From assembly GCA_018340805.1 (NCBI GenBank), contig JACMZG010000008.1, positions 23,066,225 through 23,130,224 of the forward strand: a DNA stretch of 64,000 nt, written 5' to 3'. The translations under genes were made by a program, and so were the position numbers. Under the pieces are notes generated by a model. The model saw nothing but the letters and a program-made list of their open reading frames with translations. It had not been told where the DNA came from and ran no database searches. Numbering within the stretch: the first letter of the stretch is position 1; the number at the start of each line of letters is the position of its first letter. Positions 13,661 to 24,639 of the stretch are shown here, piece by piece. The DNA is from Microvelia longipes (Eukaryota; Arthropoda; Insecta; Hemiptera; Veliidae).

Positions 13661-13767
13661 TTATTTATCTCCTTTTCGAGCAAGATAAATGCTTATGAGC
13701 ACTTATCTTAATTTTTACTAAATTTAGTTTCCTTGTATTTTTCTTAACTTTGATACCGAATTTACTT

Positions 13768-14560
13768 TTTCTTATTTATATTGTAGGAATATAGGAAAAG
13801 TATTGTGTATGCGAAAAATCCGAAATCGAGACATCACCAGAATTATTTGTTTTAGGTATTTTAAAGACCTCATAAATGGTTTAAAGTTGTGTGTCTGTAT
13901 TTCTTAGAGTATGTCTGTTATCATCGTAGCTCCCAATGTATTTATGCTAGAAAGATGATACTTTGTACAGAAATCAGACTATAGATGTAGTTGTGCTATC
14001 CAAAAAAATGTTTTATGACGTCATTAACCCGAAATAATGATTCAGAAAAAAATTCTAAAAATCATAAAAAGCGGAAAAATATTGCGATCACATTGATATT
14101 TGGCACGCATGTAGCCACGTATAAGACTAAAATATGTGCCAAGTTTCATCTCATTATCAGCATTTGTTCAATTGTTATCAAATGACTGGTTTTCCTTTTT
14201 TAAAAAATATTAAAAATCGGAAGATAATCCAATTGAGTTGAAATTCGGTACAAGAGTATACATTTACTTAATAAATAAATACACTTATTTTCGTTTTCGA
14301 TAAAGTGCATCCATGATTTTTGTTGGATCATATAAGTTAAGCATTATTGAGCGTGTTCAGTGCCTGGATGGGTGACCACTAGGAATGAAACGGATACATT
14401 CACTATCTGAGAACGAGTGAAGTGAGTCCGAAGACGTGTTGCAATATAAATTTAACGTCTTATACATTCTAAGAACGAGCAAAGCGAGTCTGAATTAGGA
14501 AGGATGAGCGTAGCGAGTCCTATGTGAAGAGAAAAAGTTCCGAGACACCCCGTTCCCGAT
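13768..14560 (+). mobile_element. 5S-like repeat family, copy 1 (most complete)
   Basis: The copy starts with 'ttactttttcttatttat' and the family signature 'taggaaaagtattgtg' at about 13,792. A conserved body follows ('tctgttatcatcgtagctcc' at about 13,915, then 'cattaacccg' and 'caagtttcatctcattatca'). A 5S rRNA-like segment lies at about 14,333-14,395. The end has at least three 'acgagcgaagcgagtcc'-type units at 14,412, 14,472 and 14,504, then 'aaaaagttccgag'. It has no coding capacity. It looks like a non-autonomous element or composite SINE; copies also lie at 21.99-22.68, 40.42-40.97, 51.99-52.3 and 54.22-54.79 kb. Confidence 0.65.
14333..14395 (+). other. 5S rRNA-like segment (3' half, box C region)
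   Basis: The sequence contains 'aagttaagca', then 'cagtgcctggatgggtgacc' and 'aggaatga'. These match, in order and spacing, the 5S rRNA stretch that runs from AAGTTAAGCA through the box C core GGATGGGTGACCGCCTGGGAA. The 5' half of 5S rRNA (box A and intermediate element) is absent, so this is not a functional 5S gene. Comparable segments lie at about 52,203-52,265 (good) and 40,925-40,965 (weak). Confidence 0.65.
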
Positions 14561-14569
14561 TTTTTTCTT

Positions 14570-15800
14570 GACTGATTTCCTCTATAAATTTCTCGATTTT
14601 ATTTATTTGGTTGAACTAATTACTTTATTGTCATATCCTTTCTTGAGACTATTATTAAAAGATAAATAAATATTATTCTCTTTACGCAGCATAGCTAAGA
14701 TAGGAAACGACATAAAGGTTTTCTAGGTCATTGCATTATTAGCTCGCTTCAAATAAAAAATTAAATTCTTATTATAAGATTTTAAATTAATTAAATAAAA
14801 TATAATATTCTATAGAGATCTCAAAGGTTCGTAATGTTAAGAATATAAAGTTTTAATCTCATACAACACTAGCGTCTATATAATTATGCCAATATGGATA
14901 TATGAATTTTTTAAATAAAATACAAGATAAATTGTTTATGCTTCGGATCATAAGGTTAAAATAATTTTTTATTGTCTAAACAAAAAAGGACAATTGTTGT
15001 TCGTGCAGTATTGGTAAGATCTTAATTTTGAGATCTGGACCATAATGTACTGAAAGAATTCCTTAAAAACCTTGGCACAGACTGGTATAAATTTTGTTTT
15101 TACATTTAAAGCCCATTCCCCATCCCAATATATGCCTGAGTTGAATTCGTTAAACATTTTTTTCTCATTTGCATGTTAAATCAATTTTACTTAAAAGAAA
15201 TAATTACATATTCAAATTTAGAACGTACTTGATAAGCGATTTAAAAGGAATGTGAAATTTAAACTTCGTTCACCGTAAGTTTGTAAATAAAAACGAAATA
15301 TATTATTACACGATTATTACAATCGATAAGAGGATGTATTTTAGTGGGTTGAACGCAAGGTGGACATAAAATATTAGTATATGATACAAATCAATAAATA
15401 GCAATAAATTTCGTTATGAGGTGATAACATTGTATTCCCTTCAATTATATCTACAGAACAATGGGAAATTAAAAGCGAAATAATCTTAAAGTAATTTAAA
15501 TATTTTCGTAATGAATCTTTCTAGAATATTCTTCCGATAAATTTAAACTTTGGTTTAAGAGAAGAAAAATAAATTAACAATAAATAAATAAAATGTATCA
15601 CCAAACTGTAAAACTGCATTCAGCTTGTGCTTTACCATTGTAAGGACACAACGCACTCCGCCGTCAAATTTTATTTCATTGAATAGGCATTATCGTAATA
15701 AGAATAACACATTTGACTGCATCAAAAAAAGTAAGGGTAAGTGATGAAATTATTACATGAGACAATTTTACAAAAGAACCTAAATATGTAAAAAGCAAAG
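14570..15800. other. AT-rich intergenic DNA, no gene seen
   Basis: Nothing recognisable. The minus-strand open frame at 14,969-15,157 has no identifiable domain. Confidence 0.35.
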
Positions 15801-15804
15801 GATA

Positions 15805-16074
15805 TCCTACACCTGTGGTTCTGACCCGTCACTGTAGATTAAATAAACATCTTAGTGCTTAAGGCATAATCTTAGAGGCTAACTGCCCCATGTGTGGGCA
15901 TTATGAGGAGACAGCCTTTCACCTGCTTGCAAAGTGTGAGGCCTATACTTCTCTTCGTACCCGCATATTTGGCGTAGGCCACTTGTATGAAGAGGAACTT
16001 TCTTCTCTTAGTTGGAGAGATATCCTACAATATGTCAACCTTTCCAAGAGATTCTTGGTAGAGTTGGGATAAGT
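15805..16074 (+). pseudogene. LINE ORF2 C-terminal fragment (RNase H/zinc-knuckle region), broken
   Basis: In one frame the sequence reads VVLTRHCRLNKHLSA, a stop, GIILEANCPMC, then GHYEETAFHLLAKCEAY and R-RIFG. This is the signature 'L-TGHCRLN-HL---G---NCP-CG--ET--HLL--C--Y---R---FG' found at the end of ORF2 in RNase-H-carrying insect LINEs. The C-P-x-C-G and H-x4-C residues are intact. One in-frame stop after HLSA shows it is dead, and nothing else of the LINE is recognisable nearby. Confidence 0.8.
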
Positions 16075-16159
16075 TCAGGAATCGAGGGAGGCAAGAAGGG
16101 CCCAACTACGTGGCTTATATCCCTGGTTTTGCTTCCCCACCCTATTACTACTACTATTA

Positions 16160-16560
16160 CTGCTATATTACATCTGGGAACCGTTTGATCATTCAACATA
16201 GTCATTATTGATGGTCCGACATAATGACATGTTGACACAATATAATTGTGCGAGAGACACCAAGGAAATGTAACAAGCAAAATGCAATGCTACATCTGAA
16301 CTGTTCCATCATTCGACATTCGTCATACTTGATGGCTCAACATAATGTCATGTCCCACTCTGTTTCGTTACGTCTAACTCATCAGGGCGCCGATAGAGCC
16401 TGTACAAGTATGACAATGTCGAATGATGGAACAGTTCCCAGATGTAGCATTGCATTTTGCTTGTTACATTTCCTTGGTGTCTCTCGCACAATTATATTGT
16501 GTCAACTATTCATGTTTTGCAAAACTTGGTAGTATCAAAATGGTATATAATGACATGTCC
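16160..16560. repeat. Long inverted repeat (about 95-bp arms) with duplicated segments
   Basis: The left arm (16,232-16,331) and right arm (16,404-16,505) are near-perfect reverse complements, sharing 'gacacaatataattgtgc' and 'aaatgtaacaagcaaaatgc'. The spacer is about 70 bp. A segment around 'gatcattcaacatagtcatt' to 'ataatgacatgt' (16,180-16,230) is partly repeated in direct orientation at 16,302-16,352 and again near 16,545. The arms should form a strong hairpin. It resembles a foldback or MITE-like element with internal rearrangement. The overlapping short open frames are artefacts. Confidence 0.7.
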
Positions 16561-16747
16561 CAAGTCGTAACAGTAACAATTCTACTTTTAAATCAAAGTT
16601 CCTGAATTTTTCAAAATAAAGGCACTGAAATATTTTAAAGACTAGCATAAATTGAGCTTCGTAAGTCTCCTAAATTTTGTACAGAACTGATTAAGTAAGA
16701 GCGAATATATTTTTAAACGCGTCTAGGCGCTTAACATTACTCTACAG

Positions 16748-16925
16748 CAACGTGACATTACATTCTAACTACATCAAGAAAGAGTATTAACGCGATCGGT
16801 CATTTACGCTTAAGGTCATCTCCACGATTGTACACCAAAGTAACCAAAATATGTAGCTAAGATGCCCAGACGACCTTTTAGACACAGTATTGTAGACGTC
16901 CAACTCTGTAAATACAAAGTTTATT
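16748..16925 (+). repeat. Interspersed repeat, copy 2 (pair with 13,438-13,660)
   Basis: Nearly identical over about 115 bp to the repeat at 13,438, including 'gcgatcggtcatttacgc'. The trailing 'ccaactctgtaaatacaaag' is also present, here close to the core, whereas copy 1 has extra sequence between the two parts. Confidence 0.65.
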
Positions 16926-16929
16926 TACG

Positions 16930-18765
16930 AGAAAAATCAAGAATGGGCGTTTCTGCTACATCTTTATGGACATATTTAACAAGAGTGTTACTTTGTTATT
17001 ACTTAACTGGGCATTTTAGCTACAATATCCATAAAAAAAATCGCTTTAACAGCCATTCGCGTAAACACTATTCTTAAATTTTAGCGGAGTTGACCATTTT
17101 TGAACTTTAATTTTATAAATTTTTATAAACTTTATAAAATTAAATTAATTTTATAAAGTTAATTAAAAAATGCTTTTCCTTGCCTGAACCATAGTTTTTA
17201 TATACTTTTTGCAACAACCCTGCTCGGATAGGGGGGCCCGACCCCTATCGATGTATTTCAATTATAACTAAACCAAGCCTAAATACAGCGCAAGTGTAAA
17301 CTATTTATTTAATTTCGCTTGAAACAAAATACTTTTTATTGTATGATTTGTGCTCACGATCGTCATTAATAACAAGTTTTATTTTAGTTAATACTATAAA
17401 AATAAAATATTAACCTGTTATTGATAAATATAAAGGCCCCATATATTGCCACAGGTCTAAAAGTTAAGTTCTATAAGGAATAATGTCATCCATTTTTCTT
17501 TCTGCTCTTCGTAATGTATTTTCATAAAGATCCTGATTATTTCGGTGGATAATATAAATGTCCCACGGTATCAAAACATTTATTTCGCAGATTACAATTC
17601 TATGTTTTTGAAAAAATAAATTTATAAAAGTCGTAAATTTGTTTGAAATTTCGTGTCCAAATCACACAATAAAGTGTGGGTTTATGAGAAATTTCGTGGG
17701 TTTTTTTTATTTGAATCAATTTTTTATAAAAAAATTTGTAAGTTTAGATTTTTTGTTAAAATAACAAGTGAAAAATGGTACTGACTTTATAAGAAAAATA
17801 ATAAAAGTTAGGTCATTAATATCTTGGGAGAGTTTGGTAAGAACTCTATAAGGTCATGCGGTGGCAAGAGAGCTTTATCAAAATAAACAAACGGTACGGA
17901 ACATCCTTATTAACTTAAGATGAAAATATCAGAGAACTCGAGCCAAAGTCTAACTTGTACAACTAATCAAAATGACAAAACTTAACCACTCTACACATTA
18001 ACTTTAAAAATTTATAAAATAGTTTTTAAATCTTAGCATGCCATAATGTATCTGAAAGCAGGCTAAGTTAAAGTCCTGCATTAATTTAGTTCATACAGGA
18101 AGAGACTTGATGTCACCTTGAGAGTGCCACCCCAGGGGACTTTAATGTTCTCTTATTTATAAGTTCATCACTAAGGAATTTTCCTGGTTTATAATTTTAG
18201 TTGCCTTTCTACCTTTTTTTAATACCGTTCTAGTATTGTATCCCATTTTCTAAAAGTGGTTTTAAGAAATCAGTTTTAAATGCAATGTAAAGTCCAGTAA
18301 GTAATTCTAAAGTACGTCCAATAAGTTATATACATGCTTAAAGGGGTAGTGTTAAAATTTATTCAGAACACAAAAGTCACAATTAATAGTGATATATATA
18401 TATTTTTCTTGAAAAAAAAATTTGCATTCTTCCTCCATTTAAACCCTACATGCATTTTCAATCGTCTTAGTTTTCAAATTAAAATTACTTCTGTTCTCTA
18501 GTTTCTTGAAGCATTAAATTTTTTTAATAGGTTTCTTTTATTATTTTATTTTTCCAATTCAGTTTACCGAAATCTTTATAAAATGGATATATGTAAATAA
18601 TCTTCAGAAATGATCTTTTATGAATTGATTAATTCTTAAAAATCTATTTAATTGATAACTTTAGTGAAGATGGACCAAAAAGTATCACTAAAAAGTAAAT
18701 GTCATTATTTGTGGGAGGTCGTGAATTTCTTTTTGTTGCTCAGAAGTTAATGAGAGGGTATCTCT
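16930..18765. other. AT-rich intergenic DNA, no gene seen
   Basis: No coding signal. A short GC patch at 17,229-17,252 ('gggggcccgacccctatcga') stands out but is unexplained. A (TA)n run lies near 18,390. Confidence 0.35.
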
Positions 18766-18767
18766 TG

Positions 18768-19375
18768 TTATCCATGTTAAGGCATTGTTTCCATGCTAAG
18801 GCATTGTTTCATTGTTTCCATGCTAAGGAATTGTTTCCATGCTAAGACATTGTTTCCATGCTAAGGAATTGTTTCCATGCTAAGACATTGTTTCCATGCT
18901 AAGGCATTGTTTCATTGTTTCCATGCTAAGACATTGTTTCCATGCTAAGGAATTGTTTCCATGCTAAGGAATTGTTTCCATGCTAAGACATTGTTTCCAT
19001 GCTAAGGCATTGTTTCCATGCTAAGGCATTGTTTCCATGCTAAGGCATTGTTTCCATGCTAAGGCATTGTTTCCATGCTAAGGCATTGTTTCCATGCTAA
19101 GGAATTGTTTCCATGCTAAGACATTGTTTCCATGCTAAGGCATTGTTTCCATGCTAAGGCATTGTTTTCATGCTAAGGCATGCTAAGGCATTTCCTTGCT
19201 AAGGCATTGTTTTCATGCTAAGGCATTGTTTCCATGCTAAGGCATTGTTTCCATGCGGCATTGTTTCCATGCTAAGGCATGTTTATAAGGCATTGTTTTC
19301 ATGCTAAGGTAATGCTAAGGCATTGTTATCCATGTTAAGGCATTTTTACCTATGTTAAGGCATGTTATCCATGCA
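18768..19375 (+). repeat. Minisatellite, 19-bp unit, about 30 copies
   Basis: Tandem units of 'gcattgtttccatgctaag' with two common variants, 'gaattgtttcc' and 'acattgtttcc', interspersed non-randomly. Some units are truncated or joined ('cattgtttcattgtttcc' at about 18,803 and 18,907). The right end (19,180-19,370) is more degenerate. It is not a CRISPR-like array, because there are no unique spacers. Confidence 0.9.
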
Positions 19376-19438
19376 AACAGGACATAGTCAACGTCTGCTG
19401 GCTTGTCTGTTCATAGCTAATAACTTGCAAAAGACTTA

Positions 19439-20491
19439 GGCCCGTATTCAAAGACGTTTCCTAACATTTTCCTAACATTCTCCTAACTTTTTCCTAACAT
19501 TTACCTAGCTCCTAGCATTCTCCTAACATTTTCCTAACGTTCTCATATCGTGTTTTAAAAGTCTTTTAGAGGCTTCGCATGATTTTATTTAGTAAGAACC
19601 TAAGGTAGTTATGTCAAAAAGTGATACCATTGTAAGTAACGTAATATATCGCAAAATATCAATGTTATTAACTTATTACCTGGATTACGACACACTTTGT
19701 CATAAACAACAATGCGGCCTTCCTTTGGCGAATGTTAAATATATTAGAAACTTTATTTACTTATGTTTTCAGTAAACAGTAGAGTTAATACAAATACAAT
19801 GTTCAATTATTGTAACAGCTTTCATAAATAAATAGCAGTATCAAGCGTTTCAAGTTTAAACGTGGACCAGGTTGTACGAATCCAAAGGTGTCTAAATGAA
19901 AACCTGTTAATCAGTGCAACACTGTTTTCATTTTGCTAAATCATTTACACAATTTTGTTTTTCGTATTTTGTCATCAAATTCATTTTTGCTTGTGTAAAA
20001 TTTTTTTGGTATAATAATGGCTGAATTATTCACACCGGACCAACTGAATTTCCTCTTTGAATCGATAGCCGGCCCCAAACAGACCATATAAAATAAAAAA
20101 TCTGATTGTGTTAAAAGAATTTCAGGGTAAACTCCCTAATAGTAAGGTAAGTTGATTAACAGTATTATGTAAATTTATGTAGATAGTTATTAATACGACA
20201 AAGTGTGTCGTAAATCCAGGTAATAAGTTAATAACATTGATATTTTGCGATATATTACGTTATTTACAATGGTATCACTTTTGACTTAACTACCTTAGGT
20301 TCTTACTAAAAAAAATCATGCGAAGCCTCTAAATGACATTTAAAACACAGGAACGATCATTTAAATTTCGTGGCTTAAAAACATTTCCCTTACCTAAACC
20401 TAAGGTGAGTGTTAGGAGTTAGGAAAATGTTAGGAGAATGTTAGGAAAATGTTAGGAGAATGTTAGGAAAACGTCTTTGAATACGGGCCTA
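19439..20491. mobile_element. Harbinger-like non-autonomous element with about 270-bp inverted repeats
   Basis: Both ends carry GGCCCGTATTCAAAGACG: forward at 19,440, reverse complement ending at 20,490. They are followed by arrays of 'cctaacattt' units on the left and 'aaatgttagg' units on the right. The inverted arms extend to about 19,705 and 20,197, sharing 'gcaaaatatcaatgttatta' and 'acacactttgtc'. TTA on the left and TAA on the right flank the ends and might be a TWA target site or part of the repeat. The GGCCC-TATTC-AA-G end is typical of PIF/Harbinger elements. No transposase is present, but the core holds a small coding relic (see 20,017-20,140). Confidence 0.75.
20017..20146 (+). 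pseudogene. Relic first exon, possible Myb/SANT-like accessory protein
   Basis: An ATG opens a frame beginning MAELFTPDQLNFLFESI and stopping after about 25 codons. A one-base frame change then continues with KNLIVLKEFQGKLPNSK and ends at 'aaggtaagt', a good splice donor. The start resembles the N-terminus of insect Myb/SANT-like proteins that accompany Harbinger transposases. It lies in the core of the Harbinger-like element at 19,439. The family link is inferred from the wording of the peptide and the context, not from a search. Confidence 0.4.
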
Positions 20492-20499
20492 AACCTTTT

Positions 20500-21930
20500 A
20501 AGGTAGCTTTTTAATTAACCGTGTCCTGTTATAACCATGTTTTCCTTCCATAGCCCTTGTTCTGCAGTTCAAAATAAGAAATATTCTTTAGTAAGTCTAA
20601 TCTAGTCTCTTCCAGAGGAGTTGCCACGCTGATATGGCTCTTTGTCTACTTATGTATTCAAATCTTGATACCAGAATTTTACTATACATGGGAGTCTTAA
20701 TTCTGAGCAGCTATTTTAAAGAGGTTGTCGGCTTATTCGTTACCAGTAATTCCCAAATGGTTTTTCACCCATGAAAAAATCTATGGTGATATTATCCATG
20801 ATTTTATAACAGATTTTTCGTTTATCTAGAATTATTTTGTTTTTGATAGTTTAGTTAGTAGAACATAATAGTTTAGTTACAAGAGCGTTGACCATCAAAC
20901 TGGTCTTCTTAAAGGCGAGGGCATCAATCAGACCATCCTAAGTGGCAAAAACAGCAAAAAAACTTAATAATGACGTCACTACCGGCAAGTAAAAAGAAGT
21001 TTTCTTTTAATATACTATAAAGTGAGTGTAAGATAATTGTTCAACGCTACATAAATATTGTTTTGTATATGTCTAAACGGCCCCAAAAAATCACAGCAAG
21101 CCTCACAGGCTCGTATGAAAATTCTCTAAATTCATGACAAACAACAAGTTATACGAAACAACAACAATGTGGCCATAAAGCTGCCCGAGGGGCTGACACC
21201 GCGGAGCGCCCGAGTTTTTTTTACATTTAATAAGGCAATTTTCTATAAAAATTCTCTAAAGACTAGAAAGTGTAGAATAATAAATAATTAGCTATAAATT
21301 AAAATGCATCAATAGAGGGCGTTATTGACACAAAATAGACTAAGGTAACATTAAGAAAGTATCTGAGGTCAGTCACTTTGTCTTTAGGAAGAGATTGAGT
21401 TGAGGGCGAAACCCTGACACTACGAGACGGCCTACGCTTAGTCTTATTGTATCATTACCATATTTATTACTTTGCCGTTATACTATTTGAGCCCACACAA
21501 ACTACTCTCTATACATTTTTAATAACATCATAATATTGTACTTGCCTTTCCATTCTAAGCTTTAATATTCACTAATTTTGACTTCTATATGTATTAAGCT
21601 TGTCAACTCCTAACAGACAAATCAAAGAAAAATATTTTTGTTTAAATTAACATCTTCAAATGCTAAACATGTGTTAAAGGGACTTTTTATACGTGAATTA
21701 TTTCTCAAATGAATGACGAACATAAATAACCACAATAAGTTTTAACTTGACGAGAGAACGGTAGGGTATTATTATTTTTGAAGAAAAAGCTATTTCATTT
21801 GGTACTACTTAACTTTATTTATTATTGCCTTCTGTTTTCATATCGAAATGGATAACAAGTTATTTCGAACCACGTTTCTATATTAATATGACTCATGATA
21901 TTGTGTTAATAACTTCTATAAGTTTTAATA
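20500..21930. other. Intergenic, repeat-derived, no gene seen
   Basis: About 20,900-21,240 shares wording with 7,140-7,260 ('gaaaattctctaaattcatg') and carries a GC-richer 'cgaggggctgacaccgcgg'. It is probably an old dispersed repeat. No coding signal. Confidence 0.35.
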
Positions 21931-21989
21931 AATAAGCTTTGAAAATGAACTTGTTTGAATTTTTTGCCCTTATAATATTTAAAGATCAG

Positions 21990-22680
21990 GTAAGAGATAT
22001 CTTGGAACTTTTCCTCATCTCAACGTATTCGCTACGCACATCCTTTCTACTTCGGAATCGCTTCGCTCGTCCTCAGAATATACAAGTCGTTAAATTTATA
22101 CTGGGACACCTCTTTGGACTCGTATCGTTCGTCCTCACTTTTATAATTGTTGGATCATAACTTTTATGATCCAACAAAAATGATGAATGCACATGACGTA
22201 TTGAAACAAAACTTGTAACGTGTATTTATTTATTAAGTAAAAGTATACTCTTGTGCCAAATTTTAATTCAATTGTATTATACTTAACAATTTTTTTTTTA
22301 AAAACATACACGTCATTAAATTTTTATCGAATGTCTTGTATACATTCAATAAAAATTGAACTAATGATGATATTGAGATGAAACTTGGCCCATATGTTAG
22401 TCTTATGCATAGTTAGATGCGTGCTACATATCAAATTGATAGCAACTTTTTTCCGCGTTATATAATTTTTAAAATATGTGATGAGTTTTTTTGCGGGTTA
22501 ATACGGTCACAAAAAAATTATTCTCCTAATAGCACAACTACACCTATAGACAGACTTCAGTACAAAGTTTATACACTCTAGCATAAATACACTGGGAGCT
22601 ATGATTATAACAGACACATACAGACAGACAACTGAGAAAACCACTAAGGAGGCCTTAAAAATATCTGAAACGGATTATTC
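21990..22680 (-). mobile_element. 5S-like repeat family, copy in reverse, lacking the 5S segment
   Basis: On the minus strand it carries the family body (the reverse complements of 'tcatagctcccagtgtattt' at about 22,590 and 'caagtttcatctcaatatca' at about 22,370) and the terminal 'cgagcgaagcgat' units (22,030-22,140). Where the other copies carry the 5S-like segment, this one has the palindrome 'gttggatcataactttta'/'tgatccaac' at about 22,150-22,178. The 5S part is therefore either lost here or a later addition elsewhere. Confidence 0.6.
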
Positions 22681-23097
22681 CAGTGACATCACGTTTTCTG
22701 AATACTTCGCAAACAATATTTTTCCAATCAATAAATCAGAAAAAGTAACAATCATCAAAAACTAAAACTATGTTTTTAGAAATCAAAACTTAGACTGATC
22801 AAGTTAAAACTTGACAGAAATGTACAAGTATCATTGGTAAATCGATTAACTAAATTTAAATTTGAGTCACCGTTTTGAAAACATTTTCTTTTAAATTTTG
22901 ACTTTGACGGCCTGTAACTTTTAAATTTTTTGTTTATTTGAAACATGGCCAAATAGCGCAACCCATAATGAAATGGTAATCAGAATCCTATCGCTATTTA
23001 AAATTTAAATTTGATGTTATAAGCGATAACCCACTTCAAACCATAAGGTAAAAAAGTCGTCTAGCGTAAAAAATTTAGATCTTATTTTACTAATTTT

Positions 23098-23182
23098 ATT
23101 TACTTACTTATAATTATAATTATTATTATAATTAATTATATAATTATATAATTATAATTATAATTAATTTACTTACTTAAGG
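23098..23182. repeat. AT-rich low-complexity tract
   Basis: 'ttacttacttataattataa'-type sequence that is nearly self-complementary, made mostly of TAATTA and ATAATT words. Confidence 0.7.
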
Positions 23183-23649
23183 TAAGGGTTGCCTTTCGCC
23201 TTTAATGATACATATTAACAAGTAGTAAGGGACCATGTTAGGTTTTTATTATTATTTACGGATTTGTTTATTATCATTTATTATTACCATTACAACGAAT
23301 TTGAAATGTCTACGATAGCTGGACGAGCCTAAGAAATGTGATGAGTAAATGAGTGTCAAAAGCGTCTAACTGTAAGGCTTCATATCTAATAAACTAAGCA
23401 TAGTACAGCCTTGAAACACAATTTCTTTTAAATTGTCTAAATGACTATAATCAGTAAAAAATAAAACTAAATAATAAACTGTTATAGTAGAGTATACAAT
23501 ATATGAATATATGTTTTTATTAAATTTACATCCTTACTTAAGTGTTTAAGAGCTAATGACACCTCATTACTACAAATCAATCAATTAATTTTCTTAATTT
23601 GTGCAACACTTTTCACTATTTCACGTCTATTAGCAGGGCATTAAACAAC

Positions 23650-24469
23650 TTGGTGGCCAAGTATGAAGCTTGTCTTTGTGAGAAAGATGTTTGAAAATAA
23701 AGGTTAGCTCTGATTTTGCCTCCTCTGAAATTATACTTGTGTAAGTGCGGAGTAGTAATTTTTATAACAATGAATAACAAAATATGTAAAATAAACCGTT
23801 CTGTATTTTAAATAACAGTATATTTAAACAATGACTTAATATACATTCTACGCACATTTTAAAAAATAGCCTGAAGTACAGAACTTAAAAAGACCTACCT
23901 ATAAAGATATATATATAAGGAGATGTTGGGAGAGCAGGAGTAAAATCTCCTGAAATATCTCCCTTTTCCGTAAAAAAAAAAATAAATGTCATTTGTTTAA
24001 ATGTTTTGTTTATCTATTTTATATGCAAATAAAGTTTTTATTTATTTATTTATTTATATATTAAGAAAATAACGCCTGTGAATAAGATTTGAGATTAAAC
24101 CAAGTACACATAGAAGTATTGCGTGTTAAGTGTACCCTTGAAATATAAGGTATTCTTAAAAATTATAAACAGAATCATCAAATAGTGATGAGACTAGAGG
24201 AAAAATGAGACTTTATAGGTAGGTCTTTTTAAGTTTTGTACTTCAGGCTATTTTTTAAAATCTGCGTAGAATGTATATTAAGTCATTGTTTAAAAATACT
24301 GTTATTTAAAATACAGAACGGTTTATTTTACATATTTTGTTATTCATTGTTATAAAAATTACTACTCCGCACTTACACGAGTATATTTCAGAGGAGGCAA
24401 AATCAGAGCTAACCTTTAAAAAATCAAATATCTTTCTCACAAAGACAAGCTTCATACTTGGCCACCAAC
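23650..24469. mobile_element. Foldback element with about 255-bp inverted arms
   Basis: The left arm (23,650-23,906) and right arm (24,212-24,469) are long, highly similar reverse complements. The outer ends read 'ttggtggccaagtatgaagc' and its complement; the inner ends read 'aaaagacctacctataaag' and its complement. The 305-bp spacer has no coding potential and includes (TTTA)n near 24,040. The overlapping open frames at 24,306-24,579 are arm sequence. It is either a foldback or MITE-type transposon or an inverted duplication beside the Penelope element that begins at 24,585. Confidence 0.65.
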
Positions 24470-24639
24470 TATATAATTCTATAGCTTTCACTAAAAACAA
24501 CACGTGCCCCACTGACAGATTAAGCTTTCCTGGTATAAAATATACAACCACTACATGCGGAGCTCAGATTATAATTTAGAATTATTTTACCATTAGCTCT
24601 TTTACAGTCTCTCTACTAAATGTAAAATTTATTTACAGA

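Noticed and set aside
14333..14395. Functional 5S rRNA gene
   Set aside because: Only the 3' half matches, with changes; the 5' promoter part is missing.
18768..19375. CRISPR-like repeat array
   Set aside because: Units are contiguous with no unique spacers, and the genome is an insect's; it is a minisatellite.
24306..24579. Two opposite open frames of about 80 codons
   Set aside because: They lie in one arm of the foldback element and are not kept in the other arm.
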